DNA of 64,000 nucleotides from Verrucomicrobiales bacterium (GCA_029233965.1 JARGOP010000001.1:144598-208597), one strand, 5' to 3'; shown: positions 28,159-37,326, counted from the stretch's first letter. The notes: generated from the letters alone by a model not told the origin. Numbers and translations are program-made.

Positions 28159-28638
28159 TTATGCCACTGGCTTTGTCGATGCGCCTTTAATGAATCCGCC
28201 TGCAGGTCCTTCGGGCAGCCGATCAGCGATGGCTCGCGCTATCTTGACCATGGCTTCCGCGCTGAAACCTGACTCCCATTCTCTACAAGAGCCCTCCCAG
28301 GTCACCTGTGGCCACGAAGCGAGCTGATTCGCGACGGGCGCCGGTGCGTGTCGTCGGCATTCACTACCCGAACCGGCGGTTCGCGCCCTCCCGGTGAAAT
28401 CGAGGTATCGACAGGTCTGGCGCGAGATTTCATCCATTCCCAAAGCAGGAGGAGAATTTCCCCGGCGCGCTAATCCTTCGACTTTTTGCCATGGCTTGAA
28501 AACCGGAACTACCTCAACAGACTCCGAATCGGTTTCCGGCTGACCGCCGTCCAGCAAGGGAGCATCAATTCTTCGCGCAACCTCTCCGGATTTCCAGGAT
28601 TCCGGCTCCGGATTTCCGGCCGAGAAGTGATTGTTCAT
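28159..28638 (-). CDS. Hypothetical protein in the division cluster
   Basis: A 159-residue frame between ddl and the murC-murB gene, starting 5 bp after the latter's stop, as expected for an operon member. It has no signal peptide, membrane helix or motif that I recognise; it is rich in Pro, Glu and Trp early on and has an amphipathic helix near the C-terminus (AEAMVKIARAIADRL). No competing frame covers this interval. Real but unassigned is the most likely reading; a non-coding spacer is possible. Confidence 0.5.
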   Translation of the reverse strand: MNNHFSAGNPEPESWKSGEVARRIDAPLLDGGQPETDSESVEVVPVFKPWQKVEGLARRGNSPPALGMDEISRQTCRYLDFTGRARTAGSGSECRRHAPAPVANQLASWPQVTWEGSCREWESGFSAEAMVKIARAIADRLPEGPAGGFIKGASTKPVA

Positions 28639-28643
28639 GATGA

Positions 28644-30959
28644 TTAAATGGGATCGTCCTGGCCAATGACCTGAACCTCAGTCTCCAGTTCGATCCCCCG
28701 TTCATCGAGCGCTTTTTTCTTTATCCCCGCAATCAAATCGAGCACATCTCGAGCCGTTGCGGCGTTTTCGTTCACAATAAAGTTGCCATGGATCGAGCTG
28801 ACCATCGCTCCGCCGACACAGGACTCCTTCAGCCCCATTTCATCGACTAACTGCCCGGCGCCGATTCCCTCCGGGTTCTTGAAGATGCATCCCGCACTGG
28901 CCGCGACGGGCTGGGAGGAACGGCGCTTGTCCTTGGAGGCATCCATACGCTCCGCGATTTCGTGGTCGAGAGCGGGAGTCCCCTGAAACACGGCCGACAC
29001 TGCTACGTTGTGAGCCAACTCGGGAACGTTCCGGTAGTGATGGCGAATCTCCCCGACCGGCTTTTCCAAAACCACTCCCTCGGCATCAATCATCGTAACA
29101 CTGACGACCTGATCAAAAGTTTCCCATCCCATTGCCCCCGCATTCATTCGCAGGCTCCCGCCCACTGCGCCGGGAATACCTTCCATCCACTCGAAATCGC
29201 CGATCCCCGCCGACTGTGCTGCGGCCGCGAGTGCTTTAAACTTTACCCCCGCCCCGGCACGTATCGTGTTTCCGTCGACAGTAATCTGGGCGAACTCACC
29301 GCGAACAGGATTCACCACGACTCCGGGGATTCCACCGTCACGCACTAAGAGATTGGATCCCCTTCCGACAACCCGCAGCGGGGTTCCTGACTCGGCACAA
29401 TAGCGAACAATCCTTGCGAGTCCACTCACTGTCGAAGGCTCGATCCAGAACTGAGCCGGACCTCCCACTTTCATCGTGGTGTGTTTGCGCATCGGCTCAT
29501 AAAGCCTGACTACCCCCTCGTCTTCGCCAAGAATCGTTTTCAGGTGATCCATCCCGGCAAGGTCCCTGGCGAGCCTCGTGCCGACTTCGTGAATATTGCC
29601 GGCGCCGAGGGTCAAGACCCAGTCACCTGCCTTGAGCTTCCGCCCCACCGGAAGGTGAAGAGAACTCAGGTCCGGATGGCTCTGCGCCTGAGCCACCTCG
29701 CCAAGCTCCCGAATCGCTTCCACAATCGTGGCGCCGGTGATGCCGGGAATGGGCTGCTCACTCGCGGGGTAGATGTCCGTGACCCAAAGCTCATCGACTC
29801 CATCAAAGCATTTCCCAAATTCATCGCGCAGAAGCTGCGTGCGGGAGAAGCGGTGAGGTTGAAAGAGGCAAATCAATCGTCCGGCGTGCTGGCTGCGGGC
29901 GGTCTGAATCGTCGCCGCGATCTCGGTGGGATGGTGGCCGTAGTCATCCACCACGGTGACAAAGTCCTCGTTGCGCTTGAGTTCGAAGCGACGGCGGGCG
30001 CCACGAAATGACCCGAGAGCCTCGTCAACCAGGTCAAAAGAAACGCCGGCTTCGTCCGCCAGTGCGATCACGGCGAGCGCATTGAGGACATTGTGGCGCC
30101 CCGGAATCCCGAGCCGGACCCGTCCATGCTCCCCCCCCTTTTTATAGACGGTGAATTCAGTTCCCGCCCCCTTCGGAGCAAGGTCGCCTGCAGAAAAGTC
30201 AAGTTCCCTCCGCCAGCCGTAGCTCACTGCGTTATCTCTCCCGGAACAAACCCCGGAAGCATGATGATCATCGCCACAGTAGAAGATTTTGCCGGAGGTC
30301 TGATCGCAGAACTGACCGAATACCGCGCGGATCTGATCAATTCCGCCCTCGTAAAAATCAAGGTGCTCTTCCTCGACATTCAGAAGGATAGCGTGCTCAG
30401 GATGAAAATTGACGAGCGTTCCATCACTCTCATCCCCCTCCGCGACGAAGAACTCCCCTTTCTCGTCCCAGTTCGCATTCGTGCCCAGGATCGGGATCTC
30501 AGCCCCGACGTAGTGGGAAGGAGCTTTCGCTCCGACCTTGAGAACGTGCGCCGCTAAAGCCGAAGTCGTCGTTTTTCCATGAGTTCCCGCAACAACGATG
30601 CCTTTTTTACTCTGCATGATTGACGCGAGAGCCTCGGCGCGCCGGAGCATGGGAATCCCTTTTTCGACGGCAGCGTCGAAAGCAGCATTCCCCGACTTGA
30701 TTGCGCTGGAATAAATCACCACTTCTGCATCTGCGACCGCTTCCGCAGAGTGTGGCGAGGAGAATTTCAAACCGGCCTTTTCGAGGCGTTCCGTCTCGCG
30801 GGAGGTAACTCGATCCGAACCAGAAACGTGATGCCCGAGCCCCAGCAATAGAGAGGCAAGCCCGCTCATTCCCGAGCCGGCAACCCCGATCAAATGAACT
30901 CGAACGGGAGCATCCCGATTCCCGAACTTCGCCCCCCAGACATCACAAATATTACTCAT
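28644..30959 (-). CDS. murC-murB: MurC-MurB fusion (muramate ligase + MurNAc-forming reductase)
   Basis: A 771-residue fusion of two peptidoglycan precursor enzymes. Residues about 1-480 are MurC: VHLIGVAGSGMSGLASLLL, the P-loop GTHGKTTTSALAAHVL, and DDYGHHPTEI. Residues about 481-771 are MurB, the FAD-dependent UDP-GlcNAc-enolpyruvate reductase: TTMKVGGPAQFW, GRGSNLLVRDGG, GIPGAVGGSLRMNAG and AGCIFKNP, with Cys at the place often occupied by the proton-donating Ser. Both catalytic units look intact. The fusion would couple UDP-MurNAc formation to L-Ala addition. It follows murG by 15 bp. Confidence 0.96.
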   Translation of the reverse strand: MSNICDVWGAKFGNRDAPVRVHLIGVAGSGMSGLASLLLGLGHHVSGSDRVTSRETERLEKAGLKFSSPHSAEAVADAEVVIYSSAIKSGNAAFDAAVEKGIPMLRRAEALASIMQSKKGIVVAGTHGKTTTSALAAHVLKVGAKAPSHYVGAEIPILGTNANWDEKGEFFVAEGDESDGTLVNFHPEHAILLNVEEEHLDFYEGGIDQIRAVFGQFCDQTSGKIFYCGDDHHASGVCSGRDNAVSYGWRRELDFSAGDLAPKGAGTEFTVYKKGGEHGRVRLGIPGRHNVLNALAVIALADEAGVSFDLVDEALGSFRGARRRFELKRNEDFVTVVDDYGHHPTEIAATIQTARSQHAGRLICLFQPHRFSRTQLLRDEFGKCFDGVDELWVTDIYPASEQPIPGITGATIVEAIRELGEVAQAQSHPDLSSLHLPVGRKLKAGDWVLTLGAGNIHEVGTRLARDLAGMDHLKTILGEDEGVVRLYEPMRKHTTMKVGGPAQFWIEPSTVSGLARIVRYCAESGTPLRVVGRGSNLLVRDGGIPGVVVNPVRGEFAQITVDGNTIRAGAGVKFKALAAAAQSAGIGDFEWMEGIPGAVGGSLRMNAGAMGWETFDQVVSVTMIDAEGVVLEKPVGEIRHHYRNVPELAHNVAVSAVFQGTPALDHEIAERMDASKDKRRSSQPVAASAGCIFKNPEGIGAGQLVDEMGLKESCVGGAMVSSIHGNFIVNENAATARDVLDLIAGIKKKALDERGIELETEVQVIGQDDPI

Positions 30960-30974
30960 AAACTCATGAACTAT

Positions 30975-32078
30975 TCACAGCTCCCCGCAGATCACATCGC
31001 ACACCCTGCCGGACGCATCCGGCATCGCCAGTGACTTCATCGCCTCGCTCATCCGGTTCAGCTTTTCCTCATTTCGAATCAATTCAATCATTCGCGGGGC
31101 GAAGTTCTCCCCGCCCAGCTTTCCCTGCGGCCAACTTTCGGCAGCACCAACCTCCTCGAAAATAGCGGCATTCAAGGTCTGGTGATCATCCGCTGCAAAC
31201 GGATACGGGATCAACACCGAGGGTATTTCATAATGAGCCAGTTCCGTCAGAGATGACGCACCGGATCGACACACGGCAAGGTCTGCGACAGCGAGCACTT
31301 TCTGCATTTCGCTGCAGAAGGGGATGAGTTTTCCCGCCTTCGGATGCTCTTCGTAGGCAGGCAGGGCCGCGTCATAGTCTTTCGGTCCGCTGATCTGCAG
31401 AATCTGAATCCCAGCCTCTGCAAACTCCGCAAGACTGCTTGAGACCAGCTCATTGAGACGCCGGGCTCCCTGGCTCCCTCCCATGACAAGGATTGTCTTC
31501 TTCGCCGGATCCAGTCCCCATTCCAGGAGCGTCTCCGTTTTCGGTAACCGGGCTGCAAGCGAAGGCCTCAGAGGCGTTCCGACGACTTTCACCGGCTTTC
31601 CCTCGCCAAAGGGAGCAACACAACGCTCGAATCCGACGAGAATAGTGCGTGCGAATTTCGCGTTCAGTCGATTCGCCCGCCCGGGGATCGCATTCGACTC
31701 GTGAATGAAGGTGGGGAGCCCTTTCGACTGCCCCGCCATGAGCGGTGCGGTCGAGGTAAACCCACCCATCCCGAGCACGGCATCAGCTTGAAATGACTTC
31801 AGGAGCTTTCGACAGGAAAAGAAGGCTCCAACAAAGCGAATCAGAAATCCGGGCATCTTCAGGGATACCAGTTTAGGCATCGCCACCGTCGGCATTTTCT
31901 CAAAGCGAAGATGTCCATATCCCTCCGAAGCGAGCGCATCGATGTGCTTTTCTGAGATGAGGAGCAGAACTTCCCCTCCCCGTCTCGTCCATTCCTCAGC
32001 GACGGCGATTCCCGGAAAAAGATGGCCTCCGGTTCCTCCGCAGGCAATGACAAGACGCTTCTGAGATGAATCGGGCAT
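30975..32078 (-). CDS. murG: UDP-GlcNAc: lipid I GlcNAc transferase MurG
   Basis: A 367-residue GT-B glycosyltransferase that makes lipid II at the inner face of the membrane. LVIACGGTGGHLFPGIAVAEEW is the N-terminal G-loop, GFTSTAPLMAG and FIHESNAIPGRANRL the acceptor region, and ILVMGGSQGARRLNELV with CRSGASSLTELA the nucleotide-sugar site. It is first in the cluster; ftsW, normally just upstream, is not in the window. The 166 bp before it likely carry the cluster promoter. Confidence 0.96.
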   Translation of the reverse strand: MPDSSQKRLVIACGGTGGHLFPGIAVAEEWTRRGGEVLLLISEKHIDALASEGYGHLRFEKMPTVAMPKLVSLKMPGFLIRFVGAFFSCRKLLKSFQADAVLGMGGFTSTAPLMAGQSKGLPTFIHESNAIPGRANRLNAKFARTILVGFERCVAPFGEGKPVKVVGTPLRPSLAARLPKTETLLEWGLDPAKKTILVMGGSQGARRLNELVSSSLAEFAEAGIQILQISGPKDYDAALPAYEEHPKAGKLIPFCSEMQKVLAVADLAVCRSGASSLTELAHYEIPSVLIPYPFAADDHQTLNAAIFEEVGAAESWPQGKLGGENFAPRMIELIRNEEKLNRMSEAMKSLAMPDASGRVCDVICGEL

Positions 32079-32244
32079 GTATAAATTCGGGAAACAGGAT
32101 ATTTAGCACTAATTTCAGAATTACAAGAAAGAATACTCTCTCATTCATTCGAATGCATTCCAAAGAAGCTGACTTAGCACTTTTTGACAGCATTGCACCG
32201 AAGAATACAGGGAGAGGCAATGTCCGGAGAAACCTGGCTATCGA
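32079..32244 (-). promoter_or_regulatory. Likely promoter region of the murG-ftsZ cluster
   Basis: This gap contains two overlapping perfect palindromes, CATTCGAATG (32146-32155) and GAATGCATTC (32151-32160), and two direct copies of TTAGCACT (32103-32110 and 32174-32181) flanking them. AT-rich sequence lies just before murG. These elements look like operator sites, but no regulator can be named from sequence. Confidence 0.45.
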
Positions 32245-33195
32245 TTAAACCACGACCCGAAGTGCGTTCGGGACTGCCTTGATAAGCTGGGGAGTTCGCG
32301 CGGCGACATCTCCATCCACCTGAATATCGATCACCGGATCCGTTTTGATGTCGACAGTCTTCACTCTCCAATGCGTGATCAACTTGGAAGCGTCGAGGTC
32401 TATCTGGTCCGGCTCCGTCTTGCGCATCCGTTCAAGCCCCATCATCTTTCTCGCCAGCTGAACAATGCCCTCAATGTTTGCCTTACGAAGAAGAAATACA
32501 TCGAGCCGACCGTCATTGACATCGACCGAGGGCGCCAGGGTGAGACGACCGATCCCGACGGTGCCGGCATTGGCAACGACGCAGGCGACTCCGGACGCAC
32601 TCACCTTTTCCTCACCATTCATGACCAGCTCGTAGTTTGCTTCCGGTATATCCTGCAGCATCTTGATCGCCGCGAAAACATAGGCCCATTTGCCGAACTG
32701 ATCCTTGAGCTCACGGGTTGCCTCCTGGACGACCCCCACTTCAATGCCGCAACCGATGCGGAGAAGAAACGGCATGTCCCCCATCATCCCGATGTCGATA
32801 TGTTTCGTCCGGTAGGTTTCGCCGCAGATTAAGTCACAGGCCTTTTCGAGATCGCCCGGCAGTCGCAGCTCGGATGCCACGAGGTTCCCCGTACCGCCGC
32901 CGAGGATCAGAAGAGGCACATCCGTTCCGACAAGACCGGAGGCCACCTCCATGACCGTTCCGTCGCCCCCGTAAACGGCAACTACTTCAAAGCCCTTCTC
33001 AGCAGCTTCTTTCGCCAGCGTGCGACCGTCTCCGGTCCCATGGGTGATCGAGATATCCCAGTGAATTCCGGCATCGCGGAATGCCTGATTCAGGATCGCG
33101 AGAAGTGGTATCCTCCGCGAAGGAGCGGGATTCACCACCACCATCACCGACTTGGGCTTACTCAGTGTTTGAAGATTGACCGGCTTAATCGACAT
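32245..33195 (-). CDS. YegS/BmrU-type lipid kinase
   Basis: A 316-residue diacylglycerol-kinase-like protein. VMVVVNPAPSR opens the fold, VAVYGGDGTVMEVASGLVG is the catalytic GGDGT motif, and LLILGGGTGNLVASELRLP is the second nucleotide signature. The C-terminal beta domain contains NDGRLDVFLLRK and DGDVAARTPQLIKAVPNALRVVV, as in the family. Substrate may be diacylglycerol, undecaprenol or a related lipid. Same strand as the wall cluster but 166 bp upstream, so probably separate transcription. Confidence 0.9.
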   Translation of the reverse strand: MSIKPVNLQTLSKPKSVMVVVNPAPSRRIPLLAILNQAFRDAGIHWDISITHGTGDGRTLAKEAAEKGFEVVAVYGGDGTVMEVASGLVGTDVPLLILGGGTGNLVASELRLPGDLEKACDLICGETYRTKHIDIGMMGDMPFLLRIGCGIEVGVVQEATRELKDQFGKWAYVFAAIKMLQDIPEANYELVMNGEEKVSASGVACVVANAGTVGIGRLTLAPSVDVNDGRLDVFLLRKANIEGIVQLARKMMGLERMRKTEPDQIDLDASKLITHWRVKTVDIKTDPVIDIQVDGDVAARTPQLIKAVPNALRVVV

Positions 33196-33290
33196 GCAGT
33201 TCCGGGTTGGCTGGATAGTGTAGAATCAATTGCAAGGAACGTCCATTTCCTTGTAGGCTGCTATTCCGGACGAGTGATAACTACCTCGTA

Positions 33291-33306
33291 GTGACGTAAT
33301 TGTCAC
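33291..33306. promoter_or_regulatory. Palindrome upstream of the response-regulator gene
   Basis: GTGAC and GTCAC flank a 6-bp centre, 72 bp before the start of the PhoB-like gene and within the divergent intergenic region. It could be an operator for that two-component system or for the divergent lipid kinase gene. It does not resemble the E. coli pho box. Confidence 0.3.
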
Positions 33307-33378
33307 GACAGCATTCTTTCGGATCAGTGAAATAGTCGCACCCTTGGCACGTTTCCGTTTCGACACCCCATTCCACTC

Positions 33379-34074
33379 ATGCCCACCATCCTCATCGTTG
33401 ACGACGAAGAAGATATTCGCGAACTCATCGCGATCAACTTGATGCGCGAAGAGAAATATACTCTTCTCGAAGCTATTAACGGCCTTGAAGCGTTGCATCT
33501 CGCCAAGACGAAACGTCCGGATTTGGTCATCCTGGACCTGATGCTTCCGGAGATGGATGGCCTCACGGTTCACAAAAATCTTCGCGAAGATCCCAGGACC
33601 GTGAACATCCCGGTGATCATGTTGACGGCGCGTGGCCGCCTTGAGGAAAAAATCCAGGGCTTGGAAATGGGAGCCGACGACTATCTTTCCAAGCCCTTCA
33701 GCCCGAAGGAGCTCATGCTGCGAGTGAGAAACCTGCTGCGCCGCACCAATCAGAACCAGGGAGGGAGCCTCATCGAGTCAGGTCCGTTCAGTCTCGACAA
33801 GAATGCGCTGAAACTGCATCTCGAAGGGGACGAAATCGAGCTTACTGCTACCGAGTTCAAACTCCTCCTCAGCCTCATCGAATCCCCCGGAATCACCCAG
33901 GAACGGAGCGATCTCCTCAAAAAGGTCTGGGGGTACAGTGATATGATCCAAACCCGCACGCTCGATACTCACATCAAGCGCTTGCGCGAGAAACTCGGCT
34001 CCAACGGAAATTCTATTGAGACAGTGCGCGGCGTCGGTTATCGATTTCTCGAAGAGACCGTCGAAAAGAATTAA
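33379..34074 (+). CDS. OmpR/PhoB-family response regulator
   Basis: A 231-residue regulator: receiver domain (MPTILIVDDEEDI, phospho-acceptor Asp53 in LVILDLML, Lys in LSKPFSPKEL) and a winged-helix DNA-binding domain (about 130-228; LTATEFKLLLSLIESPG, RTLDTHIKRLREKL, IETVRGVGYRF). PhoB-like by the RVRNLLRR linker and partner kinase. The kinase gene starts 3 bp after the stop. No pst or phoU genes accompany it, so a phosphate-starvation role is only suggested. Confidence 0.93.
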   Translation: MPTILIVDDEEDIRELIAINLMREEKYTLLEAINGLEALHLAKTKRPDLVILDLMLPEMDGLTVHKNLREDPRTVNIPVIMLTARGRLEEKIQGLEMGADDYLSKPFSPKELMLRVRNLLRRTNQNQGGSLIESGPFSLDKNALKLHLEGDEIELTATEFKLLLSLIESPGITQERSDLLKKVWGYSDMIQTRTLDTHIKRLREKLGSNGNSIETVRGVGYRFLEETVEKN

Positions 34075-34077
34075 AAC

Positions 34078-35418
34078 TTGGAAACGACCATCATCATCGC
34101 CCTTGCCGCTTTGGCAGGCTGGCTGGGCTGGAGACTCTATCGATTGAGAAAGGGAATCGAAGGCCTCACTGCGGCGATTCAGAAAGATCCGCTTCCGTCC
34201 GTTCGCGAAATCGACGCCGATGTCTACCAGGAACGCCTGAAGGAACTCAGTTCAGCGGCTCTCAACACCGTTGCTGAAGCGACCCTGACAAGAGACTCGG
34301 AACTCAGAAAACGGGAATTCCTCGAAGCACTGCTCAACGAGATCAAAGACGCCATTTTCATTCTCGACAGCAACCGTGAAATCAGGTTCCTCAATGAATC
34401 GGCCCGACAACTCTTCCCGAGCGACCAGCCCTACACCGCGAGGGCCTTCATTGATATCTGTCGCGATCATCGGGTTTTCGACACCCTCGTCCTCGCAGAC
34501 GAAGTCGGAGCAAAAGTCTCCGACAACATCGTCCTGCGAAAAATCAATCCGGAGACCGGCAGAATGCAGGAGATCAACCTCCTCGTGGAAGCCGAGCCGC
34601 TGACGTTTCAACGCAGCGGACCGAGTGCAGACACGGGCGCATGGGTTCTCCTGCGCGACATCACCTCACAGCTTGAGACCGAGCAGATCCGGCGGGACTT
34701 CGTCGCGAACGCTTCCCACGAACTCCGTACTCCGCTTTCCATTATCAATGGCTACCTGGAGTCGATGGATGACTCCGACGTCGATCTCAACCAGGCGCTT
34801 TACCGGCGCGCCATTCGGACAATGAGCAAACACGGCGAACGGATCGCACGGATCATTGATGACATGCTCACGATCTCCAAACTGGAGAATGCAGACAATC
34901 CTCTCCGACATGAAGCTTTCAGCCTGAGGGATTCCGTAGATGAAATGATCTCCCAGCTCATGCCCATCATCGAAGCCAACCATGCGCGTGTCAGCATCAA
35001 GTCGGACCCGGCAAACGCCGAATGGACTCTCATCGGCGATCGCTTTTACTGGGACCAGGTTTTCTTCAACCTCATTGAGAACGCTCTGAAACAGAACCCG
35101 GAGCCGGGTCTGAACATCAAGGTCCGCTTCTATGAAGAGAACGGACGATACGTAATTTCAATCAGCGACGACGGAATCGGGATTCCTTCAGCAGACGTCC
35201 CCCTGGTTTTCAAACGTTTCTATCGAGTCGAGAAACATCACGCGCAGCACAAAACCCCCGGAACAGGGCTCGGGCTCTCCATTGTGAAGCGGGCGATAGA
35301 AGCTCATCACGGAACTATTTCCCTGACCAGCGAGCCGGGCAGGAAAACCGAATTCATCATTTCCATTCCCGCGACCCGACTTGTGGGGAGCAGTCAGCCG
35401 GCGGACCGGAACCGCTAG
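34078..35418 (+). CDS. PhoR-like sensor histidine kinase
   Basis: A 446-residue kinase: one N-terminal membrane helix (about 4-20), a coil, a PAS-like domain (about 85-195), HisKA with His214 in NASHELRTPLSIINGYLE, and HATPase with N box (FFNLIENALKQ), G1 (ISDDGIGIP) and G2 (GTGLGLSIVKR). The single short membrane anchor without periplasmic domain suits PhoR-type kinases. The start is TTG at 34078; the hydrophobic anchor begins immediately after, leaving no later start. Coupled to the regulator gene. Confidence 0.9.
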   Translation: METTIIIALAALAGWLGWRLYRLRKGIEGLTAAIQKDPLPSVREIDADVYQERLKELSSAALNTVAEATLTRDSELRKREFLEALLNEIKDAIFILDSNREIRFLNESARQLFPSDQPYTARAFIDICRDHRVFDTLVLADEVGAKVSDNIVLRKINPETGRMQEINLLVEAEPLTFQRSGPSADTGAWVLLRDITSQLETEQIRRDFVANASHELRTPLSIINGYLESMDDSDVDLNQALYRRAIRTMSKHGERIARIIDDMLTISKLENADNPLRHEAFSLRDSVDEMISQLMPIIEANHARVSIKSDPANAEWTLIGDRFYWDQVFFNLIENALKQNPEPGLNIKVRFYEENGRYVISISDDGIGIPSADVPLVFKRFYRVEKHHAQHKTPGTGLGLSIVKRAIEAHHGTISLTSEPGRKTEFIISIPATRLVGSSQPADRNR

Positions 35419-35474
35419 AGAATCCTCCTCAGGCAAAAATTCCGTGATCTCAAGTAGCGGTCCAGCCGAAGAGC

Positions 35475-36170
35475 TTAGCGGCGTGCCGCAAGGAGACGCA
35501 TCACGAAGTAGAGAAGCTGGCCCAGGGATGCAATCGCCGCGACCGTGTAGGTCATCGCGGCCCAGAACAAGGCATTCTTCGCCTTATCGTGATCGAGACT
35601 CCCCATCGCGTGAGAAGTGTCCAACCAGGCAAGGGCACGGTTGCTGGCATCGAATTCCACCGGAAGAGTGATGAACGAAAACAAAGTCGTTGCGGCGAAC
35701 ATGATCACCCCGATCAGCAGCACCGTAGTATTTCCTGAAGCCGCCATGAAAAGGCCTGCCATCAAAACATACATCATGAATTTGTTGGAAAGGTTGACGA
35801 CAGGAACCAGCGCTGAACGCATCTTGAGCGGACCGTAGGCCCGCGCATGCTGAACCGCGTGGCCGCACTCGTGAGCGGCCACGGCCGCAGCGGCAACATT
35901 CCTCTGGCTGTAGACGACATCGCTCAGATTAACTGTCTTGTTGAGCGGATTGTAGTGATCCGTCAGTTGGCCGGGAGTCGAAATAATCTGAACATCAGAG
36001 ATTCCCTCATCCTGCAGCATTTTGGCTGCAATTTCCGCACCGGACATCGCGATGGGCCGCTCAGAATACTCCCGGAAACGTTTCTTCAGTATCGAACCGA
36101 CCCAAGTGCTGACAAGCATGGTCGCAATGGTAATGACGTAGTATATGATATCGATTCCCCCGAAAGACAT
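35475..36170 (-). CDS. YugP-type zinc metallopeptidase (membrane)
   Basis: A 231-residue membrane protein with an N-terminal helix, the zinc motif AAHECGHAVQHA (HExxH variant with HECGH), and about three further membrane segments, ending at MRLLAARR. QIISTPGQLTDHYNPLNKTVNLS and FDASNRALAWL are YugP-family features. These proteins are predicted intramembrane zinc peptidases of unknown target. It converges with the histidine kinase gene. Confidence 0.88.
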   Translation of the reverse strand: MSFGGIDIIYYVITIATMLVSTWVGSILKKRFREYSERPIAMSGAEIAAKMLQDEGISDVQIISTPGQLTDHYNPLNKTVNLSDVVYSQRNVAAAAVAAHECGHAVQHARAYGPLKMRSALVPVVNLSNKFMMYVLMAGLFMAASGNTTVLLIGVIMFAATTLFSFITLPVEFDASNRALAWLDTSHAMGSLDHDKAKNALFWAAMTYTVAAIASLGQLLYFVMRLLAARR

Positions 36171-36260
36171 GATGATGGATAATTGTTCGCTCGAATACTT
36201 TACGAATATCCCGCAGAAAGGAAATGAGAATTCGCCCTTTCCGAAGTCTGCGGGGGGCGC

Positions 36261-36303
36261 AAAAAAGCGACCCCGTCCGGACTACCACTGCCCGAACAGG
36301 GTC
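36261..36303 (-). terminator. Intrinsic terminator downstream of the rlpA pseudogene
   Basis: On the minus strand GACCCTGTTCGG pairs over 12 bp, with two G-T wobbles, with CCGGACGGGGTC across an 11-nt loop, followed by GC and six T. It separates the rlpA pseudogene from the YugP gene downstream. Confidence 0.88.
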
Positions 36304-36387
36304 ACCACTACCTGAGCCTCTGAAACTCAGAAATTTCGGTTATCGAATCACAACAGGTCGCTCACACAACCACCTTCTTGTACCTTC

Positions 36388-37326
36388 TCAGTGAATCAAG
36401 CGCTGCGCCTCCTCGGCAGTCCGGAAGCCGCCGGACGTCACCACGAGATAGAGCGTATTCGCAGGAGATTGAATCACCGCGGTCCCGATTCCGGAACGAA
36501 GCAGTGCATCATTCATCTCAGACGCATTCGATCCGCGGCGAAACGCCCCGAATTACACCCGATAAGGAGCCACTGCCGCGGACGACGAACTCCGCGGAGG
36601 CAGTGCCGCGGGCGCAGACCGGGCAGGAATCTGTGCGCCGGCGCTCAGCGGAACCAGCTCCCACTGCCCGCCAACCGAACGGTTGGCCGTGTTGTGAGCG
36701 ATTGCCGGCGGCGCATACTGTTCCGCCGGAATTCCGTACTGGACGTCTTTCCTCCTTCCAACAAGGACGCGCTTTTCGGAAGGAACCGTCGACTGCTCAT
36801 TCCCGGCAAGTCGGGCCGCGTCCTCCGGTTCATTCCCGGCTTCAGGGAGAGGGTCCTTTTTAAAGGCTTGAGACGGGGCGAATCGCTTTTGTGCAGGCGC
36901 ATCAGTGGAGTTCGGGACCAGCAACGGCGCCGATCGCTCCTTACTTACCGCAGATGAAAGCGGCGGCATCGTTCCAATCACCATCATCGAACCACGGGCA
37001 GCCCGCTCCGGCGGCAGGCCAGTGTGCCTTGCAGCCGCCCGCGACAAATGAATCAAGGTGGAATCTGATCGCTTTCGATCATTGATCCGGACATCAACCA
37101 TTTTTCCGCTCTCGAAGTTCGCCACCCTCCCCATCGTCCCCAGAGGCAGGGATGAATGAGCGCCGGTCAGGGCCGACACTTCGTACAATTCTCCGCTTGC
37201 GGTTACTCTTCCCTGCAACTGATCGCTGTAGATTCGAATCATGCCGCCCTACGCCCCCGCCGATTGGGCACGTAAACCTCCACACGACAGCACAAAAATC
37301 AGAAACGGTGTGAAACGGGCAATCAT
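36388..37326 (-). pseudogene. rlpA: RlpA-like protein with SPOR domain, two in-frame stops
   Basis: One continuous frame of 313 codons is broken only by TAG at codon 26 (37249-37251) and TAA at 36553-36555. Codons 1-25 give a signal peptide (MIARFTPFLIFVLSCGGLRA) behind a good GAGGAG site at proper spacing. Between the stops lies the RlpA double-psi barrel: GRVTASGELYEVSALTGAH, PLGTMGRVAN, VRINDRK and LIHLSRAAA, then a long Pro/Ala/Ser linker. After the TAA the frame continues directly into a SPOR-like domain (FGAFRRGSNASEMNDALLR ... LYLVVTSGGFRTAEEAQRL), ending at TGA. RlpA is a septal lytic transglycosylase or lipoprotein targeted by SPOR. Both stops could come from one C-to-T change each (CAG, CAA). 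Recent decay or sequence error are the main readings. Confidence 0.85.

Noticed and set aside
36391-36957. 188-codon plus-strand frame
   Set aside because: Antisense to the rlpA reading frame, whose signal, barrel and SPOR motifs are on the minus strand.
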